Assembly: GCF_029852145.1 (NCBI RefSeq)
Contig: NC_079970.1
Span: forward strand, 20,340,331 to 20,404,330
DNA length: 64,000 nt
Direction: 5' to 3'
Origin: Microplitis mediator
Taxonomy: Eukaryota; Arthropoda; Insecta; Hymenoptera; Braconidae
In this document: positions 21,580 through 35,600 of the stretch, piece by piece
How positions within the stretch are numbered: the first letter of the stretch is position 1
How the letters are laid out: every line of letters begins with the position of its first letter
The notes under the pieces: model-generated
Told to the model about the DNA's origin: nothing
Seen by the model: only the letters and a program-made list of their open reading frames with translations
The model's database searches: none
Program-made: the position numbers and the translations under genes

Positions 21580-22668
21580 CTAAATAAAAAATTAAATTAT
21601 TAGTATTTTGTTTACATTAAATAAAAATTATATTTAAAATTTAATGAATAAAAAAAATTAAATCATGCATTGAAAAATGAGTGTGAATGTAGCAGGCATC
21701 AGACAAATTCAAAATTATCAATAAGTAGAATAAATAATTAATAGAAGAAAATTTTTAAAAAATGCGCATTTAAAAAATTTTGAAATTATCAAGTGAAATT
21801 TATATAAATATTTTCTAAATTATTTACTCTATTTATAATTATAATTTTGTCTGAGGTCTGCTACATTCGCACTCAAATTGAAAACTTTTATGATCCTGAA
21901 ATTAGCAGACAATTAATAAATATCGGATATTTTCTGTAATAATTTAATTTTTTAAAAAATGCACGTGTAGAAAATTTAAAAAACTATAGGTGCAATTTTC
22001 TGAATTAATTTTTTTGCACACGAACGCAAAGCGGAGAGATAGTGCTGTCCTTTTTAATTTATGGTTTTAAAAAAATTTAAAAATTATTCGATGTCGGCTA
22101 ATTTCAGTATCATAAATTTTATTAACCCGTTACTTTAATTATAAAATATTTTAATCATTAAAAAAAAAAAAGCATTGATTTTAATTCGCCCGAAAAATTT
22201 AAATCATTCAATTCCTTAAATGAATTTTTAATTAAAATATAAATACATTTCAAATAATTAAATTCAATTTACGTTAAAAAATGATTAAAAATCATGATCA
22301 TGATTAAATATATAATAAATTTATTGATTTTCGGGTTAGAAAAATGAGGTTACACGCCATCATTTATGCACGCGAACATTTAATTAAATATTAATATTAA
22401 TGAAAAAAATATTAAATTTATTATAAAAGGGGGCTCACTGTTAAATTTCCTATTGTCAATTTGAACTATAAAATTAATTTATATTCAATATAAAAGTTGA
22501 TAGAGTTTGAAATGTAATGGATGCAAAAAAACTAACGACAAAAAGTTGGCGTCTTTGAATTTATTTATCTCGAATAGTATGGAATTATATGAAATAATAA
22601 AAAATCAAAATAAAGACAAATTCATTTAAAATAAAATAACGTGTAATAATAAAATAAATGCAACGTAC
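21580..22668 (-). other. Hsp83 5' UTR intron, containing MITE copies
   Basis: Donor CAAAG/GTACGT at 22669/22668 and acceptor TTTATTTAG/ATG at 21580. A family C copy (21678-21880) and a family D-like copy (21890-22119) lie in the intron near its 3' end. The latter includes a small patch (ACGCAAAGCGGAGAG) not found in other copies. Confidence 0.7.
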
Positions 22669-22755
22669 CTTTGCGATAATTTTTTAACAATAAGTATAAG
22701 AAAAGTCGTTAATATGAACACGTTTGAATGTAGTGAGGTATCACACAGTAATGTG
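22669..22755 (-). other. Hsp83: Hsp83 non-coding first exon
   Basis: Inferred leader exon between the TATA box at 22776-22783 and the GTACGT donor. It ends ATCGCAAAG before the intron. The transcription start is placed about 25-30 bp below the TATA box, around 22750; this is inference. Confidence 0.65.
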
Positions 22756-22775
22756 CGGCGGCGGTACCAAGCCTC

Positions 22776-22827
22776 CTTATATATTCTCGATACTGATAGA
22801 ATGTTCTAGAAGCTTCGAGAACCTTCT
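22776..22827 (-). promoter_or_regulatory. Hsp83 core promoter: TATA box and six-unit heat-shock element
   Basis: TATATAAG on the minus strand at 22776-22783. Directly upstream, 22798-22827 contains six contiguous 5-bp heat-shock units in perfect alternation: aGAAt gTTCt aGAAg cTTCg aGAAc cTTCt. Three units suffice for an HSF trimer, so this is a site for two cooperative trimers and explains heat induction. Confidence 0.93.
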
Positions 22828-23668
22828 CTCCGGCTTCAATACCGCACTTCCGTTCAAATACATTTCTAATAACTAATTATTTTGATATGACATTTTTTTA
22901 AATTATCACACAAACGATAAACTTTTTTGTGACAGTAAAATTTATAAAATAACAAATGATTTATCGAAGGACGATTTGAATTTTTAAAAAAGTAATTTTA
23001 TAAATAAACATATTTTTAAATACTCAATTTATTTTGTTGTACTTCCAGGATTTTTCGAGAAACATGCGCTGTTATGCCGCTTGTATACATGGAAATAAAA
23101 AATCATTGAAGGTTTTTTTCTTTTTTTTAGAATCATCATGACCTGGATAATTTAAATTATTAGAAATAATTACTGATATTTTTTTAATTTTACCATAAAC
23201 TTTGCGTTCTATTTACAGGAAAACAAAATATTTTAATATGACAGCTACTTTTTATGTGAAATTTTTTAAACAAAAAGAAAAAACTATTTAACATTTAATT
23301 TATAAATAAAATTTTGAATTTTTTAAATTTATTAAACTGCAATTTAAATTATTTAAATATTTAAACATTTAGTACAGGAATTTTTTTTATCTACAAGGAG
23401 TAAAAATAAAATAAAATTTTGAATTTTTGACTGCTGGAAAATGCTGACCTCTGCAGTGTGAAAACAAAAATAACTTTTAGTTTAAAATGGAGAGAAAAAT
23501 TTTTATGTAAAAGTAAACGTTTTAATTTTATTGTTTATTTAGTGAGAAATATATTTACACTGTAAATTAATCTCGACAAACAAAAAATAGAAAGGTATTT
23601 ATTCAAATAAATTTTTATTTAAATAAGATTTTGTGGAAGCAAAATTTTGAGGCTGAAATTTGTAAAAG

Positions 23669-23683
23669 CTTCCAGAACTTTCT
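23669..23683. promoter_or_regulatory. Three-unit heat-shock-like element
   Basis: cTTCc aGAAc tTTCt forms three perfect alternating units about 850 bp upstream of the main Hsp83 array. It could be a distal HSF site or chance in AT-rich DNA. Confidence 0.35.
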
Positions 23684-24807
23684 AATTAGCAGCGAATAAT
23701 TAAAGAGATTATTCATATATTTGTATTTGCAGTAGATTTTTTTTTACTTTTATATATAATGGCAAAAAGTATTTGAATTATTGGCTTATTATTTGCTTCT
23801 GACAATGAAGTGACATTTTAATGATCAATGACAAAGATTAAAAATGATATCCTAGACTCGGTCTATAATTACGCAGAAACACGGAGAAAAAATGGAGATA
23901 AAAAATCTACGAATTTATATTATGCTGTCTAAGTCGGCTAAATTTGAAACAGGAAGTTGGGTCATCAATAAATTATTATGCTGCAGTACAAAAAATTTTA
24001 AACGTTTTAAACTTATTGATAAATTGTAGGGGAAATTATTTGCCTAAAGTAAAAATTACAGTAGAGAATAAAAAATTTTTGATCCTGAAATTGACAATCA
24101 ACAATTTTTGGATCCTTTCTTCAACAAATCAATTACAAAACAAAAAGTTAAAAATATGCACGTTTAGAAAATTCAAAAAACTAAAGTTGCAATTTTTTCA
24201 AATATTTCTTCTTTATAACTTAGGGTTTTGAAAAATAATCAAAAAATTATTAGACGTCGACTAACTTCAGCATCATAAAAGTTTTAAAGGGTCACAATAA
24301 TAATGATAGTGCAGCGTAATAACTTTTTGGTTATTCAACTTCTTGTTTCAAGTTTGGCAAGCAGAATAATAAGAATTCGTACATTTTTTATCTCCTGCGA
24401 AGTAAAGTAGAGTATCATAAAAAAATCGAATGAGAGGGAATGTAGCTGACAATTAGCCATTTTTTAATTTTGAATTAAACAAATAAAATTTAAGTTGAAT
24501 AATAATTAAGAAATGCGCATTTAGATGATTGAAAAATCAGCGCATAAATTTTTTGCAATTTCATTATTTTAATTTATTTATCTATTTATTTAAAATTCAT
24601 AAATTGTCTAATGTCTGCTACATTCACAGTCATAAAAATCTAGTACTAATTAAATAAACACAGAAATATTATGGATCTTCTGAAAATGATAATAAATCTA
24701 TATCATGGAAGACAGTTACTTTATCAATAAATTTTATGTAAAGTTAAAGATCCAAATATTGACACTTTTTTATATTTATTAAAATTTCTCTAGTAACTTT
24801 GAAAGTT

Positions 24808-24917
24808 AAAAATATAGTCGGACTTCGTTATAAGACTATCATTCTGTTATTTTTTATAAGCCAGGTATCCCGCTAGTTTGAGAAAGAAACTAATAGTCTT
24901 ATAACGAGGCCCTACTG
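24808..24917. mobile_element. Pogo/mariner-like palindromic MITE
   Basis: Ends AGTCGGACTTCGTTATAAGA and complement TCTTATAACGAGGCCCTACT, flanked by TA. The motif CTCGTTATAA near a CAGT-type start is characteristic of pogo/Tigger-like terminal repeats. Non-coding, about 110 bp. Confidence 0.6.
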
Positions 24918-26952
24918 TATTTCCATAAATTTTTTTGAAATGTGTGAAAATGTAGGAAACGCACTTCTAATTTATAATACATAAAATCAAGCAAAAAAAA
25001 TTAATTTCGTGACATCTCGGAAAACCACACGAGATTTTTACATTTCAAAACTAATGGGTGCAATTGAACGATAACTTAAAACGTTTCATATTTAATTCTA
25101 GTAAAAAAACGAGTTATCAAATAAATAGAAGCATCAAATAAAAGGATCTGTTTAAAAAACTCATTTATTATTGATATCGAATAAATTAATGTCATACTCA
25201 CTTCTTATATTGTCAATATTTGGGACGTTTAACTATAATACGGATTTTAATTTTTAATACAATCGGATTTGGTCGTGACTACCCGACGCATTCAGAGCAC
25301 CAGCTGAATACGCTATAGGTATATGAAAAGATTAGTGTCAAATTTTGCTTGAATTAAATACTAAGCCTAATTTTTAAAGCCAACACTTCGTTAAGCTCTG
25401 GATTAATTTAAAATTTTTAGTATATATTTATTTTATGTCGTTAGATTTATCAATAGATATTTTGAATACAAACTACAATAAATCCAAGTTTAAAAAACTT
25501 GGCTAGTAAAGAACAGTTGATTTAAAATTTTTTTAAGCCACCAAAAATAAATTATAAAATTATGGATTAAATAAATGATACTGAAGATAGCCAATGTTCA
25601 ATAATTTTTGAATTTTTTTACAGACGATAAATTATAAAAAAAAAGTATTTAAAAAATTGCACTTATAGCTTTTTTAATTTTCTCCATGTGCATATTTTTA
25701 GTTTTTTAAATATTTTTTTGTAATCGATTTGTTGAAAAAAAATCCGAAAATTTTGAATTGTCTGCTAACTTCGGTCATTTAAATAAAAGCAAGATTTTTT
25801 TTTCATCATTATTAATCTCGAATACTTTCAGATATCAATTTATGTATCTTTCGTATATAAATTCTAACTTTTATAACTACAAACTGTTTACTTCTAATGG
25901 TTTAAAAACGTCGTTTTAAATAAATAATATACTCTTTAAAAGTCTACAGTAGTATCGGAAAAATCGTTTTGATTATTACGAGCATTTGAAAAAAATATTA
26001 ACACAAGTTTTGTTTTTAAATATAATTTTTTAAACTTTGTTTAGTAAAATTAGGAATACAATTTTTTTATTGGTGTGAATCACTCAGACGTCAGACAAAT
26101 TTAAAATTATAAATAGAGCAAATAATTAATAGAGTAAAATTTAAAAAATTTTGAAATCAATAAGTGTATTTTTATGAATATTATTTTGTTGTTCCCTCTA
26201 TTTATTTATAATTTAAAATTTATCTGATGTCTGCTGCATTCACACTCGTTTTTTTTTATATCACAGCAAATTCAAATCAAAATTTGCAGTACAATAATTT
26301 GATAAATAAAAAAAAGTGATAAAAGATTTAAAGAAATAATCTCGATTCTATTAAACACTTAATCTTTACTTGAATTCTAAAAGATATCACGTATAAGTGT
26401 TTCGAATGAACAGAATTAAAAAAAAAATAATCTTAATTATCTAATCAAATAAAATGTTTCAACACAAGTACGTTGACATTATTGAAATAATAATCTATGT
26501 ACACATTACATAAATAATAAATAAATATAACGAATAATTTTCCGGTTTCCTTATAAGTACAAGTCATGTGTTTCTTAAAGAAAACTAAGTACGCAACCCT
26601 CATTGCGTAGGTGCATACATTTATTATCACAAAATAACTCGAGGACTATTTTATTGTGGGAACGAGCATCGCCACAGAGCGTATCTCCATCTAAAAACTC
26701 GTGCACTCTTCCTTTCAAATTCATTGAGGAAATAAAAGTAAAGGGACACAATACACAAACTACATTAACATAACTATTAATTAATTTCAAACCCATTACA
26801 AAGTATTCAATTACAAATTATCATAAATAACAATCTTACAAAACTTATTCACCACAATAATATTCTTATAATTAATAAAATTATTATATATACATTTAAA
26901 TAAATTCAATTCACAAACTTTAAATCCGTAGTGAAAAATTACAAGGTCATTC

Positions 26953-27150
26953 TTAAAAAATAAACGATGCATACAAGCCTGTAAAAAAAAAAATACGAGA
27001 TCGTTGAAGTTGATATGGCGAGGATCTTAACTCCGGTAACCTAGCTTTATGATGTCTAAATGCACTCATACAGCTAGATAACCAAAGAAAATGTCCGAGC
27101 CAAAATGTTGAATCATCTTCTCCATTATCCTGATAATCAGCCATCGTCAA
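26953..27150 (-). CDS. Unrecognised 65-codon ORF
   Basis: The frame begins MTMADYQDNGEDD and contains WLGHFLWLSSCMSAFRHHK. GACGATGGC around the second ATG is a reasonable start context. Less AT-rich than its flanks. It lies 31 bp downstream of the stop of the candidate terminal exon at 27182, so it may be 3' UTR of that gene or a second small ORF. Not recognised. Confidence 0.2.
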   Translation of the reverse strand: MTMADYQDNGEDDSTFWLGHFLWLSSCMSAFRHHKARLPELRSSPYQLQRSRIFFFTGLYASFIF

Positions 27151-27181
27151 GTCATTTCATTTCTTATGAATAATCAACTGA

Positions 27182-27330
27182 TTAATCCTTTTGATCCTTT
27201 TCATCTTCTTTATCGAGTCTCTCCTCACCTAATAAAGGCTTGAGTAATAAATTATTATTTGACGTTACGTTGCAGATGAAGATCTCGGAGGAAGAAAAGA
27301 ACGAAACTCTTCTCTTCACACGTGGCGCAC
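27182..27330 (-). CDS. Candidate terminal exon with RVSF motif, unrecognised
   Basis: A good minus-strand acceptor (CTCTTACCTGTGTTCCAG) precedes an open frame of 48 codons ending at TAA 27182. It contains KRRVSFF, which fits both a PP1-docking RVxF motif and a PKA site, and ends in an acidic/lysine tail (GEERLDKEDEKDQKD). The upstream exon that would feed it is not identified; the start at 32236 on the same strand is one candidate. The opposite strand also shows an apparent exon (27275-27342, between TTGCAG and CAG/GTAAGAG), so strand assignment is uncertain. Confidence 0.3.
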
Positions 27331-28882
27331 CTGGAACACAGGTAAGAGAATTAAATATATAGCAGCGCTTTCTTTGTTATTCAAACAGTAAAATAATAAT
27401 GGTAATCATAGTTAAAGTTATAGTTGTAGTCGTGGTATTGATTGATATGCAATAACATCATCGCACAGTATACGGGACATAAAAAGTTTAACAACCGTTG
27501 ACATTTGGCTGTAGAAAGTCGACCGTAATTCGTTTTATTCGCGTCTCACTTGGTCTTTACGCTGCCATATAATTATCCATTATATTACTCTACTCTTTAT
27601 ACTTTTTTTTCATTATTTATCATCATTATTATACCGGCATTAAAAAATCCGCGAGTTAAAATAATAATTGTCGGAATAGTTACTGAAAAACCGGATACAA
27701 GTCGGCGTTAAAAATATTTACGTTGATTTTTCGGCGTCTGTAAAAAAAAATAAAATTATTTTAAATACGCTGTTAAATTTTATTTAATGAGTCACATTGT
27801 AAAATTTCTCAAGGTTTATTGTCAGCAATTTAGAGTTCGTTCGGCCGTTATAAATATCGAGAACTCTAAAGTACTCATATTATTTTTTATTCGTCTAAAG
27901 TATTAATTAATATTAGTTACCAATATGTTTTTTTTTTTTTTTTTTTAATAACAAGAAAAGTAAATTGAGGAATTAAATTTACTAAAGCTGTCATGTAAGT
28001 AACTGTTGGTCTTGTAGCCAGAAAAGTTTGCGTAACGGTTTCCATTTGGAGAAAGTTATGATCTTGGCATATCGTACGCGTGTCCGCGTTCGATTTTATT
28101 TTAAATCCAGCTCTCACCGTCTTTTTCACCCACATTTCATGTTCATTACATTTTCCCTTCTCTCTATATACATACATTATTATAAATAAATAAATATATA
28201 AATTGCATACATTACATTTCACGACTTACGAGAGTTATAGATTTTAAATGAGATTAAAGATAATCGAAATGTGGAATTTATTTAAAACTGCAGTATTGTC
28301 TCGACTAATATTCACGCCTCAATAATTCTATATAATCTCAACATTTTTTTCCTTTCCTTTTCTTAAATATCATATAAATTTATATAATATAATACAAGTA
28401 ATTGTATTAAGTCGACGTAAATTACTGAATAAAAAGTCTCCAAAAATAAGGTAGCGAATATATAACGACTTGATCCTTGACAAAAAATTTAGTTGCACCT
28501 CGACCATGATAATTTACATTAAAAAGTATGTAATTACATAAGTAAAAGTTTCATACTGCGTAAAATATACTCGGTATATTAATTTATACTCCGTCTGGAT
28601 AAATGATACATTTGAATAGTATTTTTATTTATCAGTTCAATGTTTACAAAGTATAAGATTCACAGTTTTACTTTCTTTCTGTATCTATTGCTTGCGCAAT
28701 TTTACCAGCTACATTTGTATATTTGTATTGAGTAAAAAATTTGAAAAAAGCCTATGATATCTTTGTAAATGATGCAGATATGTTATATATAGAAAAAGAA
28801 ATCAAAAGCGCATGTGAGAATGACGATTATGCTGACATCTACCACAGAGAAGTCAAACCTGCACATAAATATCAGAAATTTA

Positions 28883-29051
28883 TACACAGAAAAAATAGAT
28901 TTTTTGGCGCAAGAAAAATTTTTCACTATGAAATGAAAACAAAAATTTTTCTCACCCCTAGAAAATTTTTGTTTTCAATTCAAAATGCAGAAAAATATTT
29001 TGGGGGAAGTAAAAATTTTTTGCGCCAAAAAATCCTTTTTTTTTCTGTGTA
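28883..29051. mobile_element. Family E short palindromic element
   Basis: 169 bp with ends TACACAGAAAAAATAGATTT and complement, arms continuing through TTTTTTGGCGCAAGAAAAAT. Same ends as the 1.5-kb element at 7278-8824, so it looks like its short foldback derivative. Non-coding. Confidence 0.65.
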
Positions 29052-30370
29052 GATTTCGATATTAAAAGTGCCAACGCTGGTATGATTTTAAATTTGAAGA
29101 GAAGAAAAAAAAATATGAGTAAAGTGACAACGTAAAATATTATGGCAAGTTTGAGATTTTACAATGAGTAGACAAGAATAAGACGTTATCCTTGTGGATC
29201 AACACTAAATTTATCCAGTTTTTGAACGCGAAACACTCGAGGACATTATCAAAAATTTAAAACGGTCCTCAAATAAGCTATGAACAGAAATAAAAAAAGT
29301 AAACGCAGTCATAAAATAGCCAAACAGTGAAACAGGTTGTGGTATTGAGCGATTCTGAGAATTAAAATATGTAGTGTAAATATGATAATAAAGATAATCA
29401 CAAGTACTAAAAAATTTTTATCATCCAGCCAAAATATAAATAAAATTCAAAATTTTTTTATTCAAATAAAGTAACCGGTAATTCTATAGACCGGTGAATC
29501 AGATAAATGAATCATTGTCTAGAAAAAAAAAAAGTTAATTTGCGGTAACGTTATTTCCCGTCAATACACGATGATACATTATTATTTCGCAAACGTATCT
29601 ATTAAAATTGAAAACATAAAAATAAAATAAACTTCAATTTGTAATGAAGTAGCGTAAAAAAATTACTAATGATTTAAGATTTCGATGAGTAAGACGGAAA
29701 ATATTTAAAAACAGAAAGAAAAATAAATAATACTGTTTTTTTTTTTATATATTGATACCGTAGATTGTTGAGAAATTTTTTTTAAAGTTGTGATTGAACG
29801 CGTGTAACATTTGACGTCACAAGTGATACGCAATTATCGTTCAAGTTTCTTATACTTCCCCGCGTTTATTTCTCAGTACGATAAATAAAAGCTGATCAAT
29901 TTATTTTTTATTTACTAATATTAAATATATACATACATATATATATCCCCCTACAATTTATATATAAATTTTATAAATAAAATGTAGATATAAATTCAAA
30001 TATATTTTCCTTTCTGTTTCTTCAAATTTATAATTTAAAAATAATACTTTTTTTTTTTTTTTTTCAATTTTATTAAATTAACTTTCGTATCTCGGGATTT
30101 TTACCTTGGCTAATAAACGTATGTTTGCACTCAGCATTCCGTTACTGGAATCGACAACGTCTCGTACATTTTAAAAAGCGATAAATTGTTGAGCTTGTCT
30201 TGCTCGTCACGAACTCGTAGCTTTTGAAATTAAAGAGACACTCAGTGAAAGAGTAAAAGAATAAATAATAAAATTAAATATTTAAAAAAAAAACTGAATG
30301 AATAAAAAGTATAAGACAAGTTTAAATAACAAATTCTCTTGTAAGTTGGATACGCAAATACCAACAATTG

Positions 30371-30495
<125 letters not shown>

Positions 30496-31946
30496 TTTAC
30501 GAAACTGAAGTTAACTGACTAACAATTTTTGAATTTTTTTACGAATGATAAATTTGAAAAAAAATATATTTATACAAATTGCACATACAGTTTTTTAATT
30601 TTTCTACATATGCATATTTTTATTTTTTTTTTTTAAATAAAATTCCGAAAATTTTTAATTGTCTGCTAACTTACGAGTGTGAATGTAGCAGACATCAGAC
30701 AAGTTTACAATTATTAATAGAGTAAATAATTGATAAAATAAAATTTTGAAAAAATGCGCATTTGAAAAATTCAAAAATTAATAAGTGCATTTTTTTAAAT
30801 ATTTTTTTTTTCATCATTTACTCCATTTATTTATAATTTTAAATTTGTCTGTCTGTTACATTCACACTCATGCTAACCAGGATATTTTTTTTTCTTTGTG
30901 AACATAAATTATTTGGTACATGATAATTGTATTAAATGAAATCTATTGAACATAAAATTTATCAGATAAATGTAATAATTTATTTTATTAATAAGTATGG
31001 ATCCGGCATTAAGTTTAAATTGCGATAAAAATGATAAGAGCCATTGAGTTTGTGTAAGGAAGATGATAAACATTAATATATTTAACACTTATTATCATTT
31101 CTATTATATAAATTTCATTTGATATAAATTTAAACACTTGTTACTACAATTTTACTCCATTAATTATAAAATTAGTCATGATAAAATTTGTTCAAACGTT
31201 TGTCATCAAATAAACTTTTATTTATATATTTATTTAGTACTTTTTTATACGCGATTAATATTTTTTGTTCTAAGAAACAGAAACAAAGAGAATGGACCGT
31301 TAATAAGTTTAAAATTTTATTTTTATAATAAATATGAAAAAATATATGAGTGATTGTAGGAGACATCAGACAAATTTTAATTTATTAATAAATAGAGTAA
31401 ATAATTAATAAAATTAAATTTTTAAAAAATGCGCGCTTAAAAAATTTAAAAATTAGTAAGTGCATATTTTTACAAATTTTTTTTTTATATTATTTACTCT
31501 ATTTATTTAAAATTTCAAATTTGTCTGTCTGCTACATTCACTCATAAAAATTTGCGAAGGTCAATGGCAAAAAAACGGCAAAACTCGAGACAAAGCGTCA
31601 AAAAATGATTATTTACACACATACTCAATGGTTATATTTATATATTCAATATATATATTTGTTGGCATGTTTTATAATATTATCTATAACTATTTGATTT
31701 CTGATTGCATGACACATGCGCACTCATGCTTCTAATCCATATCAAATAATCGGATATATATTTAAAATATGAAATGTATAAATATTTAAAAACCTAACGC
31801 AGTTATTAATAATGTACGAGACATGAATAAATTAACATCTTGTTGAAAAACTTGTTACCAAGAGAACTAATATAAGAAAAAAAAAAAATGAATACACTTA
31901 CTGATTAAAAATAAAATAAAATAATAAAAAGAGGAAATAAAAATAC

Positions 31947-32236
31947 TGAAGGAAAGATGAACGCCGAAGCGTGTCGACGATCGGTGGAAAGTAACAAGAA
32001 CGCCGACAAGGTTTTCCGGTCTCTGTACGTGGGAACTTGGTCGTATCGACGCGTTCATAGTCTAACTAATAAAAAAAAAAATTTTTAATAACAAAAAAAA
32101 TATTAAAACTACTCAAGAAAAATTCCATAAGTATAAAAATATCTGAGGAAAAAAATATAATTTAATTTTACAAGTTTAAATAATGAGACCGGTAAAATAT
32201 TTAAGGAAAAATGTAACTTACCTTGATGATTTCCAT
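31947..32236 (-). CDS. 5' coding exons of an unrecognised gene
   Basis: Exon 1: ATG at 32236 encodes MEIIK and ends at a strong AAG/GTAAGT donor (32222). Candidate exon 2 (31947-32065) follows a TTTTTATTAG acceptor and continues in phase 0 (LDYERVDTTKFPRTETG...), with a possible CA/GTATTT donor. Exon 2 is locally GC-rich, unlike its flanks, but is also open on the opposite strand (MNAEACRRSVESNK), so the coding strand is not certain. Product not recognised. Downstream exons are not established. Confidence 0.35.
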
Positions 32237-32600
32237 GGAAAATAAAAATAATATAAATTGAATGAATTGTGAAGATGTTTAATAGCTGGTGCTTGAAAGA
32301 CTACGACTAGACTTAGTTGATCGACAAACTTAAATAAAAGTTAGCTGACAATGAAGAGCACACAGCAGCACAGAGACTAGAATAAAGAGAAGTGAAAAGA
32401 AGAGAACACCCGGGTACGGAGATGAGATCACTACCGCACTCACTGCGAAACTGGCCCCGCGCCCTGAACCACTAAGCACCACTGGGGTCACACACACCTT
32501 TCCCGCGGCTCTCGTGTCTCCCCACTCACTGCGCACACACTGTCAGCCTTCATCCCATTGGCTCATTCGAATCCCCCTGCATGACGTCACAACATTTGAA
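32237..32600 (-). promoter_or_regulatory. CpG-rich promoter with CRE and CCAAT
   Basis: Upstream of the ATG at 32236 on the minus strand, a palindromic CRE (TGACGTCA, 32582-32589) is followed by CCAAT (CCAATGG, 32555-32561) and a GC-rich leader that turns pyrimidine-rich. This arrangement fits a cAMP/CREB-responsive promoter transcribing leftward. Start site not determinable. Confidence 0.5.
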
Positions 32601-35600
32601 CTAAACGTACAAAACGACCTCCGTGTTCTCCCACTTAACTGGACTCACACATATCCAAGATTGTCTGTTGCATATGTGTGTGCGTGTGTGTGCGCACTAA
32701 TACTGACATGCCCCCAAGAGGTTTGTCTTGAACATAAGACAGGAGAGAGAAGAAAAGAGAAAGATACGGCCGCCCCTTCTTGGTCTTGGTCTTGGTCTTG
32801 ATCTTCTTCTTCTTCTTCTTCGCCGTCTTCTTCTTCTTAAGAGGTAAGGCGGCAAAGGCTGCTCGACCGGACGCTGGGACGGGATTACCTGCGGACCCTG
32901 TGGAGGCTGTAGCAGAGCCATACCGCCAGGTTACCCAGGTATACAGCAGGGAGAGACACAAAAAGAAAGAAAAAAAAAGGACACATTCCAACCGACTATA
33001 GTCGAGACCCGTAACGATTCCCATACGCTGTAACATTCAACAACACACGGATAGGTATAGGAGATGACCTGAACCCCTGTCCCTTGTTCCCCCTTTAACG
33101 TCTACAGATCGCCATGCTCCTCGTTCACATCACCCCGCACTTAAAAACACGCGGTCTTTGTCAGCATCACCCTCTAGGCTTCATCTGTACTATACTTCTA
33201 GATATATACATACTCGTATGTACCACACATATATGTGTGCATATGTATGTATATATTTTAACCGTCTTCGAAGAGAATGTTCTCGGTCTTTGTTTAACAT
33301 CACACCAATCACGTTTTATTCTCTTTTCTCTTTGTTTGTTATTTTACGAGTTTAGTCTTGCTGCAATATATAATTCCAACGTTTTTGGCTGCTGTGGTAG
33401 CAATAGTTGTAGTATTTTGTATGTATGTATGTATTAGTAGTAAATTGTCGTTGTGTTGTTGTCTAAAAGACTGAAATTCGTTTTCTTCTATAAAAGAATT
33501 GCCGAAAAATTCATCCCGCCAAGAATTTTGGTTTGAATTCATGATTATACGACGCAATATCACTGAAGAGCTCTCCTCCACTTTATGTCTGATCGGCTTA
33601 TATATATATATTTTTTTTATTACATACTATTATATTGTGGATAAATAAAATAGAGAACACGAGCGAAATTTCAAAAGACGTACTACGACGTTCCTCCATC
33701 CGGTCCTAACAAAAAGGAAAAAAAAACTGTACTAACAAAAAAAAGACGCATATTCTTTTTGGTTATTCTTTGAAAAACGAAATTCTATCGGTTGAAATTT
33801 TTCACGGTGACTTAACAATAAAGGGAAAATTTTTCACAACACAATGGTTGTTTTAAAAGAATTTTCCAAAAAGCAGAAATAATATCGGTAAACTATTGAG
33901 CTCTAAACCTAAAGCTAAAGTACATAATAGCAAAGCTTTTCATTATTATTTCGTACTTAATTATTCATACCTTAAATTTGAAGAATAGAAAAAAATAACT
34001 GTAAATTTTCGGCACTATTTTTGTATCCTTTGTTCCTTTTTAAATATACCGACACAAGTATCGAGCTTGTTAAAATTTAAAGTTACCTTATATTATTTTA
34101 TTCCAAGTACTTGGTCTTTAAATCTTTAAACTTTAAACTTAAAATTACACTTTACTGTTATTCTAATTTCAATTCTGTAGGTATAGAATTTAGCAGTCTG
34201 CACACCTGCGCCTACTTTATATATTCTTTTTCTTATTCTTAACTTCGGGGGAGGTGTATCGTCATCAGGATTTTTAATGCAACCTTGGACGTTACCTTCA
34301 ACTTCCGGCGGATATACATCGTCCTTGCTCCTTTGCATTGTCATGTTTTGCAATCCCAATTGTCCATCAGCGATATTCAAATTTATATATCTGTACATTA
34401 AATTTATATTTACGACACTCCGAAGCCATAAACAGAAATATATAATTACGTAGCTATAAAATTGTACGTTTAAAACATAAATTTATATGCACACTTACAT
34501 ACATACATCCATACATACTTATTATTCATGTACAATTGTACCGAGTACGTGAGATTGAATGACTGATGTTTGTTGTACGCAAAAGAGAATATGTAGATTA
34601 CCTTTGAAAAGGTATATACAATAATTGATCCACAGGCATCCACTTTAAACTATAAATATATATATATAATATATACTGTACACAGTACATATATACGATG
34701 ACGGTTATAACGTTCTTCTTGTATATTTCTCTCGTTCTTATTTCGTTGTTATGTTATATATATGTTGGATTTTCGGTGCTGACGAGCCGTTACCAAGTAA
34801 GGGACTATAGAAATAATTTCGCACCTGCTCAGTGTAGTAAAAAGAAAACTTTTTAAAGTTTTGAACCCCCTAAGCCTCTTGCCTCTCATCTGTACCAGGT
34901 CTCTACCCTCGATCGGTGCCTCGTGTAGAAAAATGAGTAAGAAAAAAAAAACATATGAGTTGAGATGAAAGTGTAGAGAAAGAATATATATATGTAAAGG
35001 AGAATAAAAGATGAAGAACATGCGCAGCACAGGTTTTCGGTTATACTTGTTCTCCATCCAGACGTTCTCCAACGCTCTCGTGTTTTCTTTCTTACCTGGG
35101 TTTCGCCCTGATCCTCGGTTTCATTTAGTTTTATAACCATTCGTTGTAGTTGGACATTGTCCATTTTACTCTCCCCCCTTGGGTCCCTTGCTGTGCCTCA
35201 GCACTCGTTCGTTGGTTCCATTTGGTCAGGTGGGATTCGGAAGCGTCCATTTGATACTCAAAAATGTTTATTATTTTTTATTTAATCTCTACCTCTCTAC
35301 TTCAACGGCATTCCAAACTTATACGAGTTTAAATTTATTTATTTTTCATTTTATTCATTAAATATATATACATTTTTACACATTAACAACACTTACATTG
35401 ACAAATTTTTATTTTTTTTTAAACATTTAATATTTTAACGTTTAAATGAATAAAAAATTTACTCTGACTTTTTTTTTAATAATATAAATCTTTATTTTTA
35501 ACAAAGAACTGCATTCGAAGGATAAAGGTATTTTTAACAGCCGACGAAACCGTTTTCAGGTCAATCATCAATATAAATTGGAGAGGAGTGTATGGTAGTA

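Larger units (their letters stand above)
22840..26440. repeat. Gene-poor AT-rich region with MITEs
   Basis: No protein gene recognised. Repeats include family D copies at about 24063-24275 and 25570-25785, family C copies or variants at 24435-24640 and 26080-26255, and a palindromic TA-target element at 24808-24917. Remaining DNA is AT-rich and unique to the eye. Confidence 0.5.

Noticed and set aside
27275..27342. Plus-strand mini exon MKISEEEKNETLLF between AG and GTAAGAG
   Set aside because: The minus-strand frame at the same place has a better acceptor tract and a longer open frame with a stop; kept only as an alternative.
32635..33036. Lys/Arg-rich ORFs near the CTT run
   Set aside because: Simple-repeat translation; no start or splice context.
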